Of a stretch of 20,043 nt of DNA, positions 15,550-20,043 are shown one piece after another. Source of the stretch: CAZNVB01 sp964576265. GTDB taxonomy: Bacteria; Acidobacteriota; Aminicenantia; Aminicenantales; UBA8522. Numbering within the stretch: the first letter of the stretch is position 1; every line of letters begins with the position of its first letter. The translations under genes were made by a program, and so were the position numbers. Under the pieces are notes generated by a model that ran no database searches, was not told the DNA's origin, and saw only the letters and a program-made list of their open reading frames with translations. The DNA lies in NCBI GenBank assembly GCA_964576265.1, contig CAZNVB010000139.1, forward strand, positions 1 through 20,043, written 5' to 3'.

Positions 15550-16929
15550 TCAAAAAGGCCCCCAGCGAATAAAATGCGCCACCAGGACGGCCGCGCATCC
15601 GATGGCCAGCCAAATAAAGAGCAACGGCGCAAGCCAGCGAACCCATTTCGACCAGGGAATGCCGAGGATTCCGAGCGCGGCCATAAAATATCCCTGTGTC
15701 GGGATAAAGACATTGGTCAGGCCGTTACCCAGCTGGTAAGCGAGAACGTTCGTCTGCCGGGTGATGCCGAGAAGATCTCCGAGCGGCGCCAGAACAGGCA
15801 TCGAAACCGCCGCCTGTCCGCTCCCTGAAGGAACGATGAAATGGAGCAAATTTTGAATAATGTAGATGCCGACAACGCTGAGCGAAGAAGGCAGGTGCCG
15901 GATGGTCAGGGCCATCGCCCTGGTGATCGTGTCCATGACCTGGGCATCTCTCAGGATGACGAGCGTGCTCCTGGCGAGCCCGACGACGAGGCCGGCATAG
16001 GCAAGGTCGGCCGCTCCCCGGACAAAGCTTCGCGCCGTCTCATCCGCAGATACCCCGCCGACCGGACCGGCGACAACCGCCAGACCAAAAAACAGGGCGC
16101 TGAGCTCGCGAATTCCCCAGTTCCAGGAAAGGGCGCCGACGGCCAATAAAACGAGAGCCAGGAGAGCGGCGACAAGCACCGCCGTATGCCGGCGGGCGAA
16201 TCTCCCCTCGCTTGCGGAATCCGCCAGCGGCTCGCGCTGCTGATCCAACTCATACATCAGGCTTGTAGAAGGATCGGCCTGGACGCGTGCGGCATAACGG
16301 GCAAGCCAGGCGATCGTTATGGCAGTCATCAGCGCCCAGAGCCCAAGACGAAGGGCGAGCCCGGAAAATAAAGGCAGGCCGACGATTCCCTGGGCCACGC
16401 CGACGGTGAATGGATTCATGAACGCCGAGGCAAACCCTGCGTTCGCGCCGACAAGGGCGATTCCGCCGGCCAAGAGCGAATCGTAACCGAGAGAACGAGC
16501 CAGCATGAGCAGCGCCGGCAGGAAGACAAGCGTTTCTTCGGCAATGCCGATGCTTCCACCGCCGATGGCGAAAACGAGAGTCAGGCTGATAACAAGGACC
16601 GATCGTTTGCCGCCCAGACGCCGGACGAGAGAATTGATCCCGGCCCGAACGGCGCCCGTGCGGTTCAGGACTCCAAAGGCTCCGCCGATGATCAAAATAT
16701 AGAAGACGATGTCCGCGACTTCGGCTAAGGCCCGGGGAAAAGCGAGCAAAAGCTCGGGAATTCCCGCCGGCTTTGCGGCCACCGGATGAAAAGACCGGGG
16801 ATCGATAAGTTCCCGCCCCTCCCGGACAACCCGGTCATAGGAGCCGGCCGGGATGATCCAGGTCGAGACGGCAGCGATGACCATCAAGCCGAAAAGAAGA
16901 ACATAGGTATGCGGGATTCTGGCTTTCAT
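15550..16929 (-). CDS. YfcC family carrier (C4-dicarboxylate/amino-acid type)
   Basis: The 459-residue protein has the features of the YfcC/DcuC-like carrier family: MKARIPHTYVLLFGLMVIAA at the start with WIIPAGSYDR shortly after, GGGSIGIAEETLVFLPAL (123-140) and the second-half motif VPSGSGQAAVSMPVLAPLGD (366-385). About eleven to thirteen hydrophobic helices are visible, arranged as an inverted repeat around the two GSG-rich loops. Family members are annotated as basic amino acid antiporters or C4-dicarboxylate carriers; the substrate cannot be assigned. Its ATG overlaps the stop of the M20 peptidase gene by four bases, and its own stop lies next to the APC permease gene. Co-transcription with a peptidase favours an amino-acid or dipeptide substrate. 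Confidence 0.88.
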   Translation of the reverse strand: MKARIPHTYVLLFGLMVIAAVSTWIIPAGSYDRVVREGRELIDPRSFHPVAAKPAGIPELLLAFPRALAEVADIVFYILIIGGAFGVLNRTGAVRAGINSLVRRLGGKRSVLVISLTLVFAIGGGSIGIAEETLVFLPALLMLARSLGYDSLLAGGIALVGANAGFASAFMNPFTVGVAQGIVGLPLFSGLALRLGLWALMTAITIAWLARYAARVQADPSTSLMYELDQQREPLADSASEGRFARRHTAVLVAALLALVLLAVGALSWNWGIRELSALFFGLAVVAGPVGGVSADETARSFVRGAADLAYAGLVVGLARSTLVILRDAQVMDTITRAMALTIRHLPSSLSVVGIYIIQNLLHFIVPSGSGQAAVSMPVLAPLGDLLGITRQTNVLAYQLGNGLTNVFIPTQGYFMAALGILGIPWSKWVRWLAPLLFIWLAIGCAAVLVAHFIRWGPF

Positions 16930-18101
16930 TCCGATCCGGTAAAAAATAATGCCGCCCTAGTGTAGAGCTCTGCGGCCAGCAAAACGTCGGCCAGTCGGAT
17001 CCGTTCTTCCGGCGAATGGGCATAACGGAGCTCGCCGGGCCCCCAGACGATCGTCGGGATTTTCGCTTCGCTTGACAGAAGCGCACCGTCGGTCCAGGCA
17101 GGGAAGACCGTCAGTCGGTCGGACGGAAGTCCGGCGCTGGCCGAGGCTCGTTGAGCCGCCTTGACCACCGGGTGTTGAGGATCGATAGTCAGGGGCCCAT
17201 GAATCATCGTCGCCATCCCACCGGGCAGGCGGGAGACCCGTGTCTTCAAACCCGGACGCGATTTCCTGACCTTCTCCAGAATTTCTTCAAGATCGCCGAA
17301 AACCTGTTCGATGCTCTCCGTCGTCACCCAACGTCGGTCGAGCTTGATGACGCAGCGGGCGGCGACAGTGCTGGGCTGGTCGCCCCCGGCAATCGCTCCC
17401 ACGTTGATCACGGGTAGCCCCAGCAACGGATCCCGGCGTTTCTCGAACGAAGGGACAAGCTCCTCCTCGACGAGACAGATGAACTCGGCCGCTGCGGAAA
17501 TCGCGTTGACGCCCGATTCCGGCGTACCGCCATGAGCCGCCCGGCCTTCAAGCTCGACACTCAGCCATTCGAGGCCCTTGTGGCCGATCGCCACCTCGTT
17601 CGCGGTCGGCTCGCCCACCACAGCGGCGTCGGCCCGGAAGCCGGAACGGATAAGAGCTTCGGCGCCCAGGCTTTCCATTTCTTCGTCGATGACGGCCGCG
17701 AAGGTGACCTTCCCGGCACGGAGTTCGCCGGATTTTTGAAGCCGGGCGAGCGCTCCGGCCATGGCCGCCAGAGCGCCCTTCATGTCCGCTGTGCCCCGTC
17801 CATAGAGAACCCCCGCCTTCTCCGAGGCGGCAAAGAAATCGACATCGCTTCCCGCATTGGGCGGGACTGTATCCGTGTGACCGCAGAAGAGAAGATGAGG
17901 ACCGGGACGGCGGCTGTCCACCTCAGCCAGGAAGTTGGGACGGCCGTCCTTGATTTCGACAATTGTCCGTTCGATCGCCTGGGCATCGAGAAATGCGTCA
18001 AGCTCCCGAACGACGGCCGCCTCCTGGGCGGCAATGCCCGGGTGGCTCGGCGTTCTGACCAGACTGACAAGGAGATCCGTGATTTTCTGAGGATCAATCA
18101 T
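16926..18101 (-). CDS. M20 family metallopeptidase/deacylase (ArgE/DapE type)
   Basis: The 391-residue enzyme has the full M20 two-zinc set: GHTDTVPP (His75, Asp77), GTADMKGA (Asp106), DEE (catalytic Glu140, ligand Glu141), VGEPT (Glu164) and a late RYAHSPEE (His362). The lid/dimerisation domain lies at about residues 175-285, with HGGTPESGVNA typical of it. Family members deacylate N-acyl amino acids (ArgE), succinyl-diaminopimelate (DapE) or cleave dipeptides; this one cannot be placed more precisely. I use ATG 18101 with GGAG seven bases ahead, rather than the in-frame TTG at 18113. It heads a three-gene operon with two transporters, so it probably frees amino acids that they move. Confidence 0.92.
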   Translation of the reverse strand: MIDPQKITDLLVSLVRTPSHPGIAAQEAAVVRELDAFLDAQAIERTIVEIKDGRPNFLAEVDSRRPGPHLLFCGHTDTVPPNAGSDVDFFAASEKAGVLYGRGTADMKGALAAMAGALARLQKSGELRAGKVTFAAVIDEEMESLGAEALIRSGFRADAAVVGEPTANEVAIGHKGLEWLSVELEGRAAHGGTPESGVNAISAAAEFICLVEEELVPSFEKRRDPLLGLPVINVGAIAGGDQPSTVAARCVIKLDRRWVTTESIEQVFGDLEEILEKVRKSRPGLKTRVSRLPGGMATMIHGPLTIDPQHPVVKAAQRASASAGLPSDRLTVFPAWTDGALLSSEAKIPTIVWGPGELRYAHSPEERIRLADVLLAAELYTRAALFFTGSE

Positions 18102-18159
18102 GGAGTTCTCCAATGAATGGAAGAAATGATTTCAGGAAGCCGCTCACCCATTTCCTTGG

Positions 18160-18188
18160 CTTATAACAGAGGCCGAGCGCCATGTCAA
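18160..18188 (-). promoter_or_regulatory. Strong sigma-70-like promoter of the M20-YfcC-APC operon
   Basis: On the minus strand a perfect TTGACA (18183-18188) is followed after exactly 17 bases by TATAAG (18160-18165). The transcript would start near 18153, about 52 bases before the ATG at 18101. This is one of the clearest promoters in the window. The 221-base divergent gap 18102-18322 holds it and a weaker promoter facing the other way; no other gene is seen there. Confidence 0.65.
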
Positions 18189-18301
18189 TTTGCCTGAGGA
18201 ATCGAAGCGCTTCCCATAATCATCCCGCTTGACGCGAGCGATGGGGCCGAAACCGGAGCCCTTAGCTTCGAACGCCGCCTGTTCCTTTGCCGCGGGCTTG
18301 G

Positions 18302-18310
18302 TGATAAAAT
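18302..18310 (+). promoter_or_regulatory. Extended -10 promoter candidate for the aminotransferase-thiolase operon
   Basis: TGATAAAAT is an extended -10 (TGn plus TAAAAT), with no convincing -35. The start would fall near 18317, only about six bases before the ATG at 18323, which would exclude the nearby GAGGG Shine-Dalgarno-like sequence from the mRNA. The alternative is that transcription begins further upstream and the GAGGG is used. Confidence 0.35.
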
Positions 18311-18322
18311 GAGGGCCTCACG

Positions 18323-19666
18323 ATGTCCGATTATCGCTATCCGAAAGGGTCTGTCCTTTACCGGAAATTTCATCAATCCTTTCCTCTCATCACCCACGGC
18401 CGCGGCGCCTATCTCTTTGATGACGAGGGGAAGGCGTATCTTGACGGAAGCGGTGGGGCTGCGGTCGTGAATATCGGCCACGGCGTGGAAGAAATCGCCG
18501 GCGTCCTTTCCCGCCAGGCCCGGAAAGCCGCCTACGTCAACGGCCTCCAGTTCACCCATCTTCCGGTCGAACAGCTGGCCGAGCGCATCGCTTCCTTTCT
18601 TACAATTCCTATCGGAAAAGTATTCTTTATGACCTCCGGCTCCGAGGCCATCGAGGCGGGGATCAAACTCGCCCGCCAGTACTGGCTCGAGAGCGGGAAG
18701 CCGAAAAAGCGCCGCCTGATTTCCCTCCGGCCGAGCTACCACGGCAACACGTTGGCCGCTCTCTCGCTCTCAGCGAGAAAACATTATCAGGATGCTTTCC
18801 GGCCGTTTCTTCTCAAAAACGCAAAAATCGATGCGCCTTACTGTTACCGCTGCCCCTGGGATCTCGCTCCCTCCGTTTGCCGGGTGAAGTGCGCAGGCGA
18901 ACTCGAGAAAGAGATTCGGCTTCAAGGCAGGGAAAACGTTGCGGCGTTCGTCACCGAAATCATCGGCGGCTCGTCCACCGGAGCGTCGGTTCCGCCGCCC
19001 GAATACTGGAAGGCCGTCCGGGAGATCTGCGACCGGAACGAAGTCCTGTTGATTGCCGATGAAGTCATGACCGGACTGGGCCGGACGGGAAAATGGCTGG
19101 CCTGCCATCATTACGGTCTCGTCCCCGACATCCTCATTTTGGGGAAAGGGCTGACCTCCGGATATTTCCCCCTGAGCGCCGTGGCGGCAAAAGCGAGCCT
19201 CCTCGAGCCTCTCTTCGAGCGGGGGAAAGACTTTCTTCATGCTCAGACGTTCGTCCATCATCCGGTCGGCTGCGCGGCCGGCCTCGCCACCATCGCCCGC
19301 CTCCGGAGACACCGGCTCATCCACCGCTCGGCCAAGTTGGGAGAAATGCTCCTCGCCAGACTCCGCTGCCTTTTCTCCCACCCCCATGTCGGGGATATCC
19401 GGGGGAAAGGACTTCTCATCGGCCTCGAATTCGTCGCCGACAAAAAAACAAAAAGACCGTTCCCGAGAGCGGCCAGATACGCCGAGACTTTCGTCGCCCG
19501 AGCGCTCGAGCGGGGACTTGTCCTTTGGCCGAACACCGGCCAGGCGAACGGGACGGATGGCGACCTGGTCATCCTTGCCCCGCCGTTCGTCATCGGAGAA
19601 AAAGAGATCGACCTGATGGTTGAAATACTGGAAGAAACTCTCTCCGATATGGAGAAAATCGCCTGA
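18323..19666 (+). CDS. Class III (omega) PLP-dependent aminotransferase
   Basis: The 447-residue enzyme has the class III set: FDDEGKAYLDGSGGAAVVNIGHG near the N-terminus, the phosphate-binding MTSGSEAIEAGIKLAR, the PLP-ring Asp246 in IADEVMTGLGRTG, and the Schiff-base Lys275 in LGKGLTSGYFPLSAV. These enzymes transfer an amino group from an omega- or alpha-amine (GABA, beta-alanine, ornithine, lysine derivatives) to a keto acid. A cysteine group, Cys174-x2-Cys177-x8-Cys186-x3-Cys190, lies between the small and large domain motifs and could bind a metal or FeS cluster, as the CxxC of mammalian GABA aminotransferase does. A thiolase gene follows after 11 bases, so its semialdehyde product may feed acyl-CoA metabolism. 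It diverges from the peptidase/transporter operon. Confidence 0.93.
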   Translation: MSDYRYPKGSVLYRKFHQSFPLITHGRGAYLFDDEGKAYLDGSGGAAVVNIGHGVEEIAGVLSRQARKAAYVNGLQFTHLPVEQLAERIASFLTIPIGKVFFMTSGSEAIEAGIKLARQYWLESGKPKKRRLISLRPSYHGNTLAALSLSARKHYQDAFRPFLLKNAKIDAPYCYRCPWDLAPSVCRVKCAGELEKEIRLQGRENVAAFVTEIIGGSSTGASVPPPEYWKAVREICDRNEVLLIADEVMTGLGRTGKWLACHHYGLVPDILILGKGLTSGYFPLSAVAAKASLLEPLFERGKDFLHAQTFVHHPVGCAAGLATIARLRRHRLIHRSAKLGEMLLARLRCLFSHPHVGDIRGKGLLIGLEFVADKKTKRPFPRAARYAETFVARALERGLVLWPNTGQANGTDGDLVILAPPFVIGEKEIDLMVEILEETLSDMEKIA

Positions 19667-19677
19667 GGGAGTTGGGG

Positions 19678-20043
19678 ATGAAAAAAGTCGTGATCCTGAG
19701 CGCCGTGCGGACGCCGATCGGAAAGTTCGGCGGGGCCTTTATAAACACAAGCGCCGTTTCTCTCGGCGTCGCCGCTGCGACCGAAGCGATGAGAAGAGCG
19801 AACATCTCGCCCAATCAGGTGGACGAAGTCATTTTCGGCCACGCCCGCCAGGCAGGAAACCGGCCCAACCCCGCCCGCCAGATCCTCTATCGCGCCGGAA
19901 TTCCGGCCGAGCGCCCTGCTTTTACGGTCAACAAAGCCTGCGCTTCGGGGATGAAAGCGATCGCCCTGGCTTACCAATCCCTTCTCCTCGGCGAGAATAA
20001 GATCGTTCTCGCCGGAGGAATCGAGAACATGTCCCAGATCCCC
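19678..20043 (+). CDS. Thiolase (acetyl-CoA acetyltransferase), 5' part only
   Basis: The first 122 codons of a thiolase (full length about 390) are present; the gene continues past the window edge. The N-terminus VVILSAVRTPIGKFGGAF is the classic start of acetyl-CoA C-acetyltransferases, and NKACASGMKAI contains the acyl-accepting Cys88. GGIENMSQ near the edge is also conserved. It either condenses two acetyl-CoA or cleaves a 3-ketoacyl-CoA in the cytoplasm; direction cannot be told. A GGGAG ribosome binding site lies before the ATG, 11 bases after the aminotransferase stop, so the two are one operon. The C-terminal active-site His and Cys blocks fall outside the window. Confidence 0.93.
   Translation, partial: MKKVVILSAVRTPIGKFGGAFINTSAVSLGVAAATEAMRRANISPNQVDEVIFGHARQAGNRPNPARQILYRAGIPAERPAFTVNKACASGMKAIALAYQSLLLGENKIVLAGGIENMSQIP

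Noticed and set aside
15017..15739. A 240-codon plus-strand frame spanning the APC/YfcC junction
   Set aside because: Charged, low-complexity translation opposite two membrane-protein genes; a shadow frame.
1..20043. CRISPR arrays, insertion sequences, tRNA or rRNA genes
   Set aside because: I saw no regularly spaced direct repeats, no transposase motifs with terminal repeats and no cloverleaf or rRNA-like sequence; intergenic gaps are all under about 260 bases. A dedicated tRNA or small-RNA scan was not possible here.

Overview
The window is a compact, GC-rich bacterial stretch with no mobile elements, CRISPR arrays or RNA genes that I can recognise. The organism is a diderm bacterium, because one gene encodes a TonB-type C-terminal domain. 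Genes are packed with short or overlapping junctions. Several promoters read as sigma-70-like TTGACA/TATAAT pairs. The content (intracellular glycosidases, URO-D-like enzymes, peptidase plus amino-acid permeases, thiolase) would fit a heterotrophic, possibly anaerobic lineage such as Acidobacteriota or Candidatus Aminicenantes. That taxonomic guess is inference from gene content only.

Layout: (A) 1-4022, minus strand: a ROK-like protein followed by a PIG-L/LmbE deacetylase (cut by the window edge), a radical SAM gene of the SPL family that is frameshifted, and a URO-D superfamily protein with a methyltransferase-like His-X-Cys...Cys metal motif. (B) 4277-6444, plus strand: a large fusion protein (receiver domain, long linker, one membrane helix, Pro/Glu-rich linker, TonB C-terminal domain) and a small coiled-coil protein 5 bases behind it. 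(C) 6502-7092, minus strand: an UPF0316 membrane protein, driven from a promoter that shares a palindromic -10 box with the next operon. (D) 7188-14097, plus strand: a tight four-gene operon encoding a six-hairpin glycosidase, a GH38 alpha-mannosidase, a second URO-D-like protein and a Gfo/Idh/MocA oxidoreductase, probably a cytoplasmic glycan-catabolic module. (E) 14150-18101, minus strand: a three-gene operon of M20 peptidase, YfcC-type carrier and APC permease for peptide/amino-acid uptake and processing. (F) 18323-20043, plus strand: a class III aminotransferase and the start of a thiolase, divergent from E and plausibly part of the same amino-acid catabolism.

The strongest candidate for something unusual is the receiver-TM-TonB fusion. 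Its receiver has Glu where the phosphorylated Asp should be and has lost the second acidic-pocket residue, so it looks like a phosphorylation-independent pseudo-receiver tethered to an energy-transducing TonB domain. Second is the glycosidase/URO-D-like/oxidoreductase operon, whose URO-D-like protein is neither a haem-pathway decarboxylase nor an intact MtaA-type methyltransferase by its visible residues. At the level of regulation, a symmetric -10 element with back-to-back promoters and several promoters placed so close to start codons that transcripts should be leaderless are visible directly in the DNA.
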